The notes: generated by a model not told the origin, from the letters alone. Shown: positions 53,201 through 61,620, counted from the first letter of the stretch. The stretch is 64,000 nt of DNA from Diphasiastrum complanatum (GCA_029204225.1 CM055095.1:75531672-75595671); one strand, 5' to 3'. Translations and numbers: made by a program.

Positions 53201-53302
53201 TATAGGTACTTTCCTTGGGAGGATTTTAAAGCTTGGAGGGTGAGTTCTGATCCAATCGAGCTTGTAGAAAACACAGTCGGGGATGATGTTGTACAATGTT
53301 AA
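38406..53302 (+). CDS. Coiled-coil protein with C-terminal membrane segment, 12.4-kb first intron
   Basis: Three exons join in phase: 38406-39015, 51436-51867 and 53100-53302, giving 414 residues and a TAA at 53300. Donors GTATGT and GTAAAG and acceptors TTTGAAG and TTGCCAG are good, and each junction splits a codon after base 1. Exon 1 is low-complexity ([16 protein letters not shown]; acidic [12 protein letters not shown] near its end). Exon 2 has two heptad-rich stretches ([40 protein letters not shown]). Exon 3 starts very basic ([15 protein letters not shown]), then a hydrophobic span [19 protein letters not shown] and about 40 further residues. The layout suggests a cytosolic coiled-coil protein anchored near its C-terminus in a membrane, basic side cytosolic. 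I do not recognise a named family. No stop or frameshift was seen, so it looks functional; further exons inside the large intron cannot be excluded. Confidence 0.78.
39591..39659 (+). repeat. (AG)n microsatellite, 69 bp
   Basis: Pure AG run inside the large intron. Confidence 0.98.
41271..41378. repeat. (CA)12 and (TG)10 pair in inverted arrangement
   Basis: CA run at 41271-41294 and TG run at 41359-41378, 64 bases apart, are reverse complements and could pair. GC-rich, G-run sequence follows (41480-41492). Confidence 0.9.
41630..43472 (+). pseudogene. Ty3/gypsy (chromovirus-like) RT-RNase H-integrase, decayed
   Basis: Plus strand in the large intron. [40 protein letters not shown] and the active site [11 protein letters not shown] near 41975, with frame breaks. 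RT-RNase H link [19 protein letters not shown], then RNase H with [31 protein letters not shown] at 42588 ends RNase H. Integrase: [16 protein letters not shown] then [11 protein letters not shown], where the first Cys of the zinc finger is Phe; core with Asp in VVDHLTKLA, Asp in VSDRDLRF and Glu in [10 protein letters not shown], all present. It is cut at 43472, inside EFAYNSSK, by the LTR-like sequence that follows. At least eight stops or shifts. Confidence 0.87.
43473..43910 (+). repeat. LTR-like sequence interrupting the gypsy integrase
   Basis: Begins TGTTAGAAATAAT exactly where the integrase frame breaks off, and carries a promoter-like CTATTTATATGTACTC near 43735 with a pyrimidine-rich stretch after it. 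The right end is not clear (CTAAACCA at about 43903 is a candidate). It may be a solo or truncated LTR. Confidence 0.45.
44160..44218 (+). repeat. (GA)n microsatellite, interrupted
   Basis: GA-rich from 44160 with GAAATG interruption, pure from 44178 to 44218. Confidence 0.95.
44219..45190. other. Intron sequence; right part is leader-like for the minus-strand PBS
   Basis: No coding domain recognised. The stretch 44900-45190 lies directly downstream, on the minus strand, of a copia PBS and so may be the 5' leader of a copia element whose coding region is missing. Confidence 0.35.
45191..45203 (-). other. Copia primer-binding site on the minus strand
   Basis: Minus strand reads TGGTATCAGAGCC, complementary to the 3' end of initiator tRNA-Met. 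It lies downstream of the copia III integrase on the same strand, the reverse of the normal order. Confidence 0.82.
45204..45640 (-). repeat. Copia LTR next to the minus-strand PBS (ends approximate)
   Basis: Position beside the PBS and a TATA-like GGTATAAGTATACC on the minus strand at about 45430 argue for an LTR. A possible start is TGTGACTATAAGGG at about 45626. The CA end next to the PBS is not clear. Confidence 0.45.
45641..47310 (-). pseudogene. Ty1/copia element III: late gag, protease and integrase, many stops
   Basis: Minus strand. Zinc knuckle [14 protein letters not shown] at about 47115 with all ligands, then in shifted frames the protease block [11 protein letters not shown] near 46930. 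GAG-preINT ([10 protein letters not shown]) near 46510. The integrase core is badly eroded but ends clearly at 46114-45830: [30 protein letters not shown], then [19 protein letters not shown] in the next frame, followed by [16 protein letters not shown] and RNase H are absent: LTR-like sequence follows soon after. Gag start and 5' LTR are absent too. Confidence 0.82.
47311..47819. other. Unassigned intron sequence between copia III and the gypsy LTR
   Basis: No coding domain or clear terminal repeat recognised. Confidence 0.35.
47820..48779 (-). repeat. Chromovirus-type LTR interrupted by a MITE
   Basis: Minus strand: purine tract CTTGAGGGAAAGAG then TGTTAGAATCC, placing the LTR start at 48779. 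A CTTATAGCC TATA-like box is near 48530. The left end is approximate (TGTTTTAAC near 47820). The 476-bp MITE at 47992-48467 plus its 8-bp duplication sits inside, so the LTR itself is about 475 bp. Confidence 0.6.
47992..48467 (+). mobile_element. hAT-type MITE, family A copy 1 (476 bp)
   Basis: Flanked by a perfect 8-bp target duplication, CCAAGAAC at 47984-47991 and 48468-48475. Ends CATAGAA...TTCTATG are inverted. Subterminal regions are dense in GAACCGT/ACGGTTC words on both strands, as expected for hAT binding-site arrays. The middle has a tandem duplication of about 65 bases (CTGTGAAATCTGGTTCAATC... at 48174 and 48235). No protein encoded. Confidence 0.88.
48780..48980 (-). pseudogene. 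Chromodomain end of a Ty3/gypsy chromovirus
   Basis: Minus strand about 48915-48806 reads [18 protein letters not shown] then [14 protein letters not shown], matching the chromodomain pattern Y-L-V-x-W-K-x-L-P...A-T-W-E...FP-F at the C-terminus of chromovirus integrases. A stop and PPT follow, then the LTR. The integrase that should precede it is missing beyond about 48980. Confidence 0.68.
48981..51435 (+). other. Right part of the 12.4-kb intron
   Basis: Non-coding, pyrimidine-rich in places. A 110-residue minus ORF at 49887-50219 has no recognisable features. 50400-50640 is built from diverged short units (CAACATCTT / CAGCATTCTTAT). It ends at the acceptor TTTGAAG before 51436. It also holds the (CA)n tract at 51289. 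Confidence 0.45.
51289..51331 (+). repeat. (CA)n microsatellite
   Basis: Two CA runs split by TA, about 105 bases upstream of the exon 2 acceptor site. Confidence 0.95.
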
Positions 53303-54078
53303 GACAAATTGTAACATACATACATCATTGAGAATGGCAGCTTCTGAGGAAATTCTTGTCTGGGCTTTCAGTCCTGAGCACTTGCCATTAATTACCATAT
53401 CAAGTCTTTGATAAGTGCTAGCTCCTTAAAATCATTGTGGATATTATTTTGGTAGTACTAGAATGTGTGCTTGTACCCTTTGCCAGTCAAGATATTTACA
53501 TGGTGGAGAGCTGGTCGTTTAGGAATGAGGCTTGTGGAGCACCTCTGGTTGAAGATGAGGGCATAAGTGCTGGCTCACAAATCAATGTTGCACTTGTGAA
53601 GTCCTGTTTTTCTCAGAAATTGTGTTTTGGTTAACACTAGGCCTTAATGATGTTGATAACTGAGGTTTATCTTTATCTTATTTTTTCATTGTGTAGTTCT
53701 TCTTTATGTGTATTGCTCATCTTCTTGTAAAAGTCGCTTGAATTAAGTTCTTGGCAATCCTTACCTGGCACGCTGTGAAGTCACTACCATCGGTTGTCAT
53801 TTCACATCTATTATTTTACATTTTTTGAATCAAATCCACTCATTACCCAGAATGTCTTGTAGCTTGTCATGATGGTATGATTTAGGATAGGAATACGAGT
53901 TGTTATTCCATCCCCTTTCTGGGGTTATGGAGGATTTTGTCCAGCATTATTCAACAGTGTGAGGTGTGGCATTGGATAAAAAGGTTGTGCAGCCTAGCAC
54001 CAACTTCAAAAGCAAATTATTGCCCAAGAAAAGTTTTTAATCTTCACCCAAGTTGATGCATGTTAAAGACCATATCGC
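53303..54078 (+). other. 3' flank of the tail-anchored protein gene
   Basis: Probable 3' UTR and downstream sequence. A 65-residue ORF at 53437-53634 has no family features. No firm poly(A) signal chosen. Confidence 0.4.
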
Positions 54079-54086
54079 AATTGTCC

Positions 54087-54393
54087 CATAGAATCATTGA
54101 ACCGTTAACGGTTCAGTACGGTTCTCAGAACTGTACTGTGAACCGTACGGTTCACAATCTTTTTTTGGGCAGAAGCGTATGAACCGTGAAATAATTAAAT
54201 AAATAATTAATTAATCCTTTTTTTTCCCACCCCCAAAACGAGCTATGAGGGGTTTTGGGGGGAAAATCAAAATAAATAATTAATGAATTGATTAATTGAT
54301 TTTAAGATGAACCGTACCATGGTTCAAGGAACCGTGGTACGGTTCCTGCCACAGGTCCCAGAACCAACGGTTCTAGGAACCGTGGCTTCTATG
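54087..54393 (+). mobile_element. hAT-type MITE, family A copy 2 (307 bp)
   Basis: Same family as 47992-48467: CATAGAA...TTCTATG ends and the same GAACCGT/ACGGTTC arrays. Perfect 8-bp duplication AATTGTCC at 54079-54086 and 54394-54401. It lacks the central tandem block of copy 1, which explains the shorter length. Confidence 0.9.
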
Positions 54394-54401
54394 AATTGTC
54401 C

Positions 54402-54900
54402 ACATGGGCGGCACATTAGTTAGTGTGTTATGTTTTGAAATTTATCAATTTTCATGATAGATATGCTGTCAGTGGTTGTTCAGGAAAGTCTGATGAGGAT
54501 CACCAGATGATGCAGGGCTTGCATATTCCAGAAGTTTAGTCATCTGCTGTCATCTTCTGATGACTTTGTGAGCTATTGCATAAAAGATGCAATTCCCTTC
54601 TAGGGCTTTTCCTCCTACTTGACTGTTTATTTAAGATGCCGTGTGAAGAAGCATGTTAGAATCCTACATGAAGGAGCATGATGACAGATGTGCTACAGGC
54701 TTGGATGAAGATAATATCCTTCAAAATCGAAGTATGGTGCTCAACCTGAATGTTGACAAGACACCTGTCAGAGCATTTGTGGATTGCAGAAATATGGTGA
54801 TCAAATATTGAAGCACACCATGACAAAGCTGAATATAGCCCCATGAGTTCACCATGCTTAGGCAACGTCAAAGAAATGTCCTGACTCCACTATTGAGTAC
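54402..54900. other. Unassigned intergenic sequence
   Basis: Between the two hAT-type elements; nothing recognised. Confidence 0.4.
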
Positions 54901-54908
54901 ATAGCAAC

Positions 54909-55704
54909 CATAGTTGCAGCGAATCTCAATTCGCTAGAATCGCGATTCCCTGGGATCGCGATTCTAACAGCGAATCGTGCAAAAAAAAAAAATTTATTTA
55001 TTTATTTATTTTATTGAAAAAATAGCTTATGGTTGAAATTTTTTTTAGGGGAGCAATGCTCAAACCAACGTTTTGCCTCCCAGAAGTGTAGTAGATAGGG
55101 CACAAACAAATAAAACTCAGTAGCTATTTGGTTGTTATTTGCTCTGGTTCTCAGTAATTGTTAATGCTACAACAAAAACTATCAACCTCTATGGATGATG
55201 ATCACTTTTGCAATCATTTTATTGGAGATGTGAGTGCAATGCTCAATTGGGGGCATAAGTATTGGCCCTTCTCGGCACACATTTGGACCCCATTTTTATC
55301 TACTGGGAGTAGCAGGGGGGGGGGCAGCGCCTACAACTGTCGTCGGGGGGGTTCAGGGGGGGCCGGCGACAGCCACCTAGGCCCCCCCTGGTGGTGGGGG
55401 ATCTGTTGGCAGCGCCCCCCAAAGCAAAAAGTGAGGTACAATTGCTCTACAGTTCTGTCTTTGTCCGATTGGGACCATCCATGATCGTAACGAACAGGCT
55501 AGAGGTTAGTTTTGAATTTTTATCCTTGATAGAACCCAACATGGATTAATGCACCTGAACTGGACCATTCTGTGAAATATTCGACAAAGTAATAATGCTC
55601 TTAAAGCTTTCATCTGATACCCATGTTGCCCAAGAAAAAAAACGATTCTAGAAACATTTCGAGTCGCGATTCGGACCGTGATTTTGAATCGCAGTGCAAC
55701 TATT
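54909..55704. mobile_element. hAT-type non-autonomous element, family B (796 bp)
   Basis: Flanked by a perfect 8-bp duplication ATAGCAAC at 54901-54908 and 55705-55712. Ends are imperfect inverted repeats (CATAGTTGCAGCGAATC; reverse complement of the right end AATAGTTGCACTGCGATTC). Subterminal words CGCGATTC and GCGAATC occur in both orientations. An AT-rich run at 54980-55010 and a G/C-run block at 55310-55410 lie inside. No transposase frame. Confidence 0.82.
55310..55410. repeat. G-run / C-run block inside the family B element
   Basis: Several runs of seven or more G on the plus strand (GGGGGGGGGG, GGGGGGG twice), then CCCCCCC, GGTGGTGGGGG and CCCCCC, with an inverted GGCAGCGC-type pair. 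It could form G-quadruplex or cruciform structures. Confidence 0.75.
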
Positions 55705-55884
55705 ATAGCAACACAGAAGAATCTGTGATCAATCAAAACTTGATAATTGTAGAGATATCTAATATATATAATTAATGGTTTGAATCATAACTTTGATAGG
55801 ATATACATAACAAACAAGATGTAATGATTTTGCTAGTAACAAATAAAGAGTAAGAAATGATAACAAGCAATCATATAATTAGGT

Positions 55885-56035
55885 GTTATGTATCTTGGGT
55901 TCCAAGGGGGGCTTGAACTTAGGGACCAAAGGAACTTGGGATACCAAACTAATCGATTGAGCCAATCCCGTTGGATGGCCTAATTAATATTGGGTGTTAT
56001 GCACCTTGGTTTTTAAGGTGGGCTTGAACTTGAGA
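55885..56035 (-). repeat. tRNA-like (SINE-like) sequence, one copy plus a partial repeat
   Basis: Minus strand 55970-55905 has an A-box-like TGGCTCAATCGATTAG followed by a B-box-like AGTTCAAGCCC about 40 bases on, a spacing seen in tRNA-derived SINEs. The B-box part with its downstream ATAACACC recurs at 56029-55994. No poly-A or TSD defined. It is not a functional tRNA: no cloverleaf was found. Confidence 0.42.
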
Positions 56036-56624
56036 CTGCCAAATTACCATGAAAATGTTTTAGTAAAAAATGGACCATACTATCCACATGAGTTGCAATA
56101 TACGCCAAATGTCATCATTTAAGCCATGGTAGAAGAGAATATTAACCAAAGATGAAATTTATAACATGTCATTTATAAAGACCATGACTGTGCATACATT
56201 TCATACGAACTCGTGTCATGTACAAATGTCTAATATGTTCAAAGGTCTGTATGACCACTATCAAACAATCAACATGCTAGAATCATATAGTACATTGACA
56301 TTTTCCAGCAGACCGAAGCATGCTAACGCCAACAAGAACTAGATAACCTAGACCATTGCAAGTGGAGTAAATTGTTGATATCAATAGATACAGTCCAATT
56401 TTGCATGACACCAACATGTTGGAGTGATGTTTGTTGCATCATGTTACCTCAAGTTTGAGATTTGTTCTGACATATGCACCTCAGACAATGGACAACAAAG
56501 ATGCCTCAAGCTAGATCACGGAATCACCATGTTTGTTCTCTTGGAAAACCACCACAGGGCATTCACAATGATGTACACAATAGTCACTAGCATTGTCATG
56601 CCTTGAATTGTTAGAAGCCCCCGG
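56036..56624. other. Unassigned intergenic sequence
   Basis: No coding region or repeat boundary recognised. Confidence 0.4.
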
Positions 56625-57770
56625 ATATGTTATTTACTCATGAGAAATAGAAAATCTTTTGTAGCTGAGTTACAAGATCTTAGTGAGATATGTGAGTAAC
56701 ATATGTGGGTTCTGGAGGAATCTGCCAGGTAAGAATGTATATATGTACTGGGTCATAGTGAGATTATTCTCATATGTGCACGATTAATCTTGTATGAATC
56801 TACTATGTAATCCTAGTTACTAAGGTTACCTGGTGCACTTAACCTAGTCGGTGAACATGAACATATAATCAAGTATTGTTTTGATAGATACTTGCAGAGT
56901 TAACAAATCTTTGTATGGAAGATTTATGGATTAACTTATAAATGATTTGGGTAAGGATCTAAATGTGGTGTCATAGTAGTATAATTGAATTCTTCATTTA
57001 TACATTTGAGATTTCTGAATCATTGGCAATTAACTTGAGTAGTTGATTACTCTAGGATGAAGTTAATTGGTAAAACGATCAGTGTGATGTGGAATTGATG
57101 GTTTTTGTACTATATTGCTTGTAAGACGCATGATTAAGTGAATCATTTGGATTCATCAGTTAAAATTGTGTGCATTGGATATACAATATTCTTGGGATAC
57201 AGTATTCTTTAGTTAAGGGATTCAGCTCATTAGTGATTGTATCCCAGAGAGCTCAATTGGATAATGAATCATAATGAATCCAAGAATAATTACTGAATTG
57301 ATATTCAGCAGGACTTTGGGTATCTAGATTTGATTCTGGATTGTAATCTAAAGTTTTTGTAGTTGAAGATGATTGTCATTTTGGTATGCGTTCAGTTTTT
57401 AATTACCAATTGTTTATAGACTTTGAATCTTACACTTCGGTTAAAGAATCATGTTTTGAAAGTATTCCTAAATCCAGTATTTTCTTAATAGAAAGACTTT
57501 TGGAATGACTCTTACTTTTCTTGAGTTATGTTAGACATATACTCCAGTATTCCATAAATGATTAAGTATGGTTTGGATTTCAGGAAATTATGATTGACAA
57601 ATCATATGAATCTAAATATTTATGGTTGACGAATCATAAATAGATACTTAATTATTGTCAGAGGATTATAAGGAATTTTAATGATTCTTAAGTGAGATGA
57701 TTAATTTTTGATCTATTATTTTTGTAAGAATTCGAATCAGTGTTTTGAATCTCTCTACTCTAGTGTTATA
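56625..57770 (+). repeat. 1.1-kb repeat, copy 2
   Basis: Second copy of the repeat at 12170-13305, same orientation. It begins GGATATGTTATTTACTC and runs to CTCTACTCTAGTGTTATATTTGAGG. Relative to copy 1 it has small insertions (for example near 57220). Unlike copy 1 it is not cut by an LTR. Confidence 0.85.
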
Positions 57771-58140
57771 TTTGAGGAGCTAGGAAGAATGTTATGTCCA
57801 TAGTCAGTAAGTAGGATTCAGTATACTCCTAGTCTTGGATACACGGTACTCCAGTAAATCAAGCTGTTAGTTATGCCACGTCATACTGGATGTGTAGAGT
57901 TATCAATAGCAATTCTATGAATAGTTGGTCCATGCTTAGGACTCTATTCTAGGTGAATCTATGTATAGGATCTTAGGGAGCTTCCCTTATATTTTCCCTC
58001 ACAACTTCATCAAAACTTCATATGAACTTTCGCAAACTTGGTCAAAGATTAAAAATGACATTTCGAGCTCAATGGATCATGCTGCGAAGGTTCTTTCCCA
58101 GTGATGCAAGAGTTATTCATGTTTGCGAGGGTTCAGGACC
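57771..58140. other. Unassigned sequence after the 1.1-kb repeat
   Basis: Nothing recognised; may be the continuation of the same element. Confidence 0.35.
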
Positions 58141-58640
58141 ACTTTTTGGCTCACAGATCACTCAATAATTCAAACTAACTCTCTTAGATTTTTCTGTGTT
58201 ACTATCTCAACTAGATGGAGCTTCAGAATTCTCTACGAAGCTTAGTTGCCACAAAAAATCAAAAAAATTGATGTTTGTGAGGGTTCTGTCTTTGATTTTG
58301 CTATTCTAGATCTTGGAAATTTTCGCAAAGGGTTTTAATCTGTAAGGTAACTCTCATAGAGATTTTTGTGTCTCTATCTCAGTGAGATGGACTTTCAAAA
58401 GGCTCTACGAAGGTTACTTAGATGTATTTTTAAAATTTTTAAGAATTTTTGGATTATTTTGTCTATTTCTTTTTGGCTATTTTGGCAGAATGGCTGGGAA
58501 CTAACTCTCGCAGAGATTTCTGTGTCCTTTTCTTAGTGAGATGGAACTTTAGAAGGCTCTACGAAGCTTACTTCAATCTGAACAAAAAGTTATTAGATCT
58601 GATATGTTTTCTCGCTCTTTTTTCCTGCCAAAAATAGATT
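58141..58640 (+). repeat. Diverged tandem units of about 150-175 bp
   Basis: Three units share TAACTCTC-AGA-TTT-TGTGT-CT, TAGTGAGATGGA-CTTT-A-AAGGCTCTACGAAG-TTA, starting near 58177, 58350 and 58502. They are non-coding and resemble the long leader or LTR-adjacent repeats of gypsy elements. Confidence 0.6.
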
Positions 58641-58723
58641 TTCATTCGCTTTTAGAATATGTCTTTTAAACAGCTTTGGAAGGACTTTTTTTATTTTTTT
58701 CTTTTCTTTACCATGAGATAGAA

Positions 58724-58905
58724 AATGCAACTATGCTTAGCATAGAATGTACAAAATTTAAGCACAAGATAAAGAATGCAACTATGCTTAGCATATGATG
58801 TACATAATAAATAATTAATAAATTTCTATGCTAAGCATGAGATCTAGAGAATACAACTATGCTTAGCATAGGATGTACATAATAAATAATTATGAACATG
58901 AGTGA
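58724..58905. repeat. Repeated palindromic TATGCTTAGCATA motif
   Basis: CTATGCTTAGCATA occurs near 58733, 58785 and 58858 and its inverse TATGCTAAGCATG near 58832; a further TGCTAAGCATA is at 59474. Units share GTACATAATAAATAATTA. Each motif is nearly self-complementary. Confidence 0.75.
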
Positions 58906-58926
58906 AGTGAATACCATATTTCTAAA

Positions 58927-59408
58927 TCATATAAAAAATGGAGTGAGGGCTTCATTTTTACTGCTCAGAGGATAAAGCCTTTGGCACTTCTCAAAATCTT
59001 GACAATTCAGCCCTGTTACAAGGGCTTCTTGAACTTTTATGAATAGTTTATGCCTATATTACAAAAACAAATTAGTGAACAATATCATAAAAAAATTAAA
59101 AAAATTGCAATTAATATACAGAAAGATTTTAAAAAAAAAACATAAGAAGAATTTTACCTCTGAAATTCTTTTTTTATTTCAGCAAGGGAGAGCTGACCAT
59201 CAGTAACACTCGAGAGCACACTGATTATCAGCTTGGAAGAATTTATTCCTTGTATATTTTTTCACTCCAAAATATCCATCTCTGTTGGAATGGGTTTTAA
59301 TGTATGAGTGGTGGCTACAACCTTCTTTTTAGATTTTGATGCTCCTTGAGCTAGCTGGCCCTTTATTTCAAGATTTTCCCATTTGTTAAATTTTTTTTCT
59401 ACAAGGGC
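58927..59408 (-). pseudogene. Decayed spliced gene of unknown family, divergent to the methyltransferase-like gene
   Basis: Two minus-strand exons join in phase. Exon 59408-59158 is bounded by an acceptor (AAGTGTAG) and a donor (CAGAG|GTAAAATTC). Exon 59053-58927 follows an acceptor (GTAATATAG) and ends in TGA. The reading includes FNKWENLEIKGQLAQG, a Lys-rich SKSKKKVV, LIISVLSSVTDGQLSLAEIK, then across the intron KEFQRHKLFIKVQEAL and LNCQDFEKCQRLYPLSS. One TGA sits in exon one (after MDILE, probably from TGG). Upstream exons were not found. I do not recognise the family. It points away from the methyltransferase-like gene, with only about 110 bases between the nearest exon ends. Confidence 0.55.
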
Positions 59409-59520
59409 CTACACTTGAAATTTAAATTTAAAGAAACAAAATATCAAAATTTGGTAAAATAAATTTATTCATGCTAAGCATAGGTGCATTTTAATATATG
59501 CAATTTTTTTATTTTTCACA

Positions 59521-60690
59521 GAGTTTTGAAAATAATAAGAGTGGGCAGCTCCTAAGCAATTTAGGACCCACCTTCAAAGGGCAAAAAGCTGAGAGGAGGC
59601 AAGGGAGAGTCATCAGGCTGGGGACTCAGACATTGACGATGATCCAAAGGTGACATTTGTCTTGAAGTCTATTGATGACCCCCCTTGTTCTTATACAATT
59701 GAACAAGGCGATGCAAGAGGTTTGTGAAAAGAAGATGGTACACTATTTGCATCACAGACATTCTTTACGGTTTTAAATTGGTGGGCAGGCTCGTTGAATG
59801 ATGATCGTCCTTTTAAATATACTGAGATGAAGGAGACTGTTGTTGGTTTTCTAGAGGTCACCACAACGGATAGTGGGATTCCACTCCAGTTGGCAACAAG
59901 TTGGTGTGCACGAAGCACTTCTCGAAGTTTGCAATGTAGAAATTGAGAATGCAATTTGGAGTAACTACTTTAATTTTGTTTGAACACATTTATAAGTTAT
60001 TCCTCTGCTCTGAACATTTTTCTATCAACTTAATTGACCAATTTCTAATCATTTTTTCGTAATAATTGTAGGTTCAAGCCAAATGTAAGAAATTATGGTG
60101 GTGCTCGCCTTTGTAATGAGATTGAATATCTCTCTATCGGCTATTTTTCAATCGACGACAAGAGGTCAATGCTGCATTACAACACTTTTGCATTACAACA
60201 TTGCAGGAAGTATTGATTTTGGCAATCATTTTGAATTTTCAGCAATGACAAAAAAGTTGAAGAATCCCATGACTGGTTCAGTGGCTTCTCCATACCAAAA
60301 GCAACAACACCTTGTAAATAAATTAATTGACATGTTTTCTCATCCAGCTGAATGGATTTTGGATTTATTTAGTGGTAGAGGACAACCAGTGCATGTACTG
60401 TCCAAAAGGGCAGACATGTGGTGGTAGTAGAACTAGATGAGAGTTTAGTAAGATTTATTAAAATGAGATTAGTAGGAATTTATGTTTTGCCAGACGAGTT
60501 TCAAGAAGTGGGTAAATTAGGCCCCTCATAAGATAATATTGCTCCAATTTGCAAAGAGCCCCAACCGCCTGCTAGTGGCCTTGCAGGTGATGAAGGTGAT
60601 CTAGAAGAGGTGGTTGAACAATCTTATAATGTTATAGTGGATGTCATTACACATGACCGGTCTACTGCTCAAGTAGATTCAAATTTTGGG
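59521..60690 (+). pseudogene. Methyltransferase-like gene, C-terminal exons, decayed
   Basis: Two plus-strand exons. The first begins after a CACAG acceptor at 59520 and reads HQAGDSDIDDDPKVTFVLKS, then after a TGA (59725) FASQTFFTVLNWWAGSLNDD and YTEMKETVVGFLEVTT, and in a shifted frame VGVHEALLEVCNVEIENAIW. The second starts after TTGTAG at 60071: FKPNVRNYGGARLCNEIEYL, a frame change, QKQQHLVNKLIDMFSHP and the motif ILDLFSGRG at about 60353-60382, then, one frame on, HVVVVELDESLVRF. A conserved Q-K before a hydrophobic-D-x-F-S-G-x-G loop and an acidic residue 20-odd residues later is the S-adenosylmethionine-binding order of class beta N4/N6 DNA methyltransferases. The catalytic (D/S)PP(Y/W) box is not seen with confidence. 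Several stops and frameshifts: not functional as read. Confidence 0.5.
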
Positions 60691-60896
60691 AGGCTGCTAG
60701 TCCTGACCCAAATGATTTGGTCGAAATTTGTTTACTCCAGTGTACAAATATTTATCACGATTTCTTATGTAAATACTTTTATCTTTTAGATAAAATGATC
60801 AATGTTTTTACTAAGGATGGTTATTTCTTGAATTTGATGATTTTTAAATGTCTTTGCGTTATTTAAGTTTACTATTTATTCATATCAGTTAGTTAA

Positions 60897-61620
60897 CACT
60901 AGACTTGTCACAAAATGTTAACACTAGAGTTGTCACAAAATGTACACAAAAGTGTGCATTTCAAGCACTTATTCAAAAAATCATATCTCATAAACTATAA
61001 TGAATCACTTCAAATCCTTTCACATGTGTGCTCTTCATATATAAATTTACCAATCATACTTTTGAGATCTTCATTTTGAGCAACTTATATATAAGATATG
61101 ATGTGTCAAACATGTGGGAGTATTAATAAAACTTCAATATTTTTTGGGATTATAAATTTGGAATTATGTAGAGATAGATATGTGCATCTAAAGTTACCCA
61201 TGTCAAGTCCTGAAAAGTATTGAAAATTATTGAAAGGTGCTAGAAAATTTCAGCTCTTTTGGAGGTGTTTTTTACAATTCTTTCTTTGGATGTGTACTTT
61301 CAAAAATCCTTTATGACCATGGAAACATGTCTATAAGAAAAAAATTAAATTTGGAGTCCTATAGAGATATATATATGTGCACCTAAAGTTACCAATGTGA
61401 AGTGCTGAAAAGTGCTAAAAATTGAAGTTTTTTGGGGGCAAATTGCCATCAATTGAGAGAAAAAAAAAAGTAAGTCTTCCAATAACACAATAAAGAGTCA
61501 AGTCTAGTTCCACATACATTTGAAAGAGTGAAATTTCAATCATTTGATGACGTCAAGTGACCAAGGATTTTATGCGCACTTTTGTGTCCCAAACGCACAA
61601 AAATGCGCGTTTAATACATA
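60897..61620 (+). mobile_element. CACTA-like non-autonomous element, copy 2
   Basis: Related to 4201-5152. Left terminus is doubled: CACTAGACTTGTCACAAAATG at 60897 and CACTAGAGTTGTCACAAAATG at 60922. The inner inverted pair is better kept here (ACACAAAAGTGTGCAT at 60944; ATGCGCACTTTTGTGT at 61572). It has about two of the internal ~175-bp units against three in copy 1. The right terminal ACAACTCTAGTG is absent, so the right end is truncated or altered near 61610. Confidence 0.62.

Noticed and set aside
55905..55970. Functional tRNA gene
   Set aside because: A- and B-box-like words are present but no acceptor stem or anticodon arm could be folded; kept only as SINE-like.
59691..59954. 87-residue minus ORF over the methyltransferase-like exon
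   Set aside because: The plus frame is continuous with upstream and downstream coding blocks and good splice sites; the minus ORF is its shadow.
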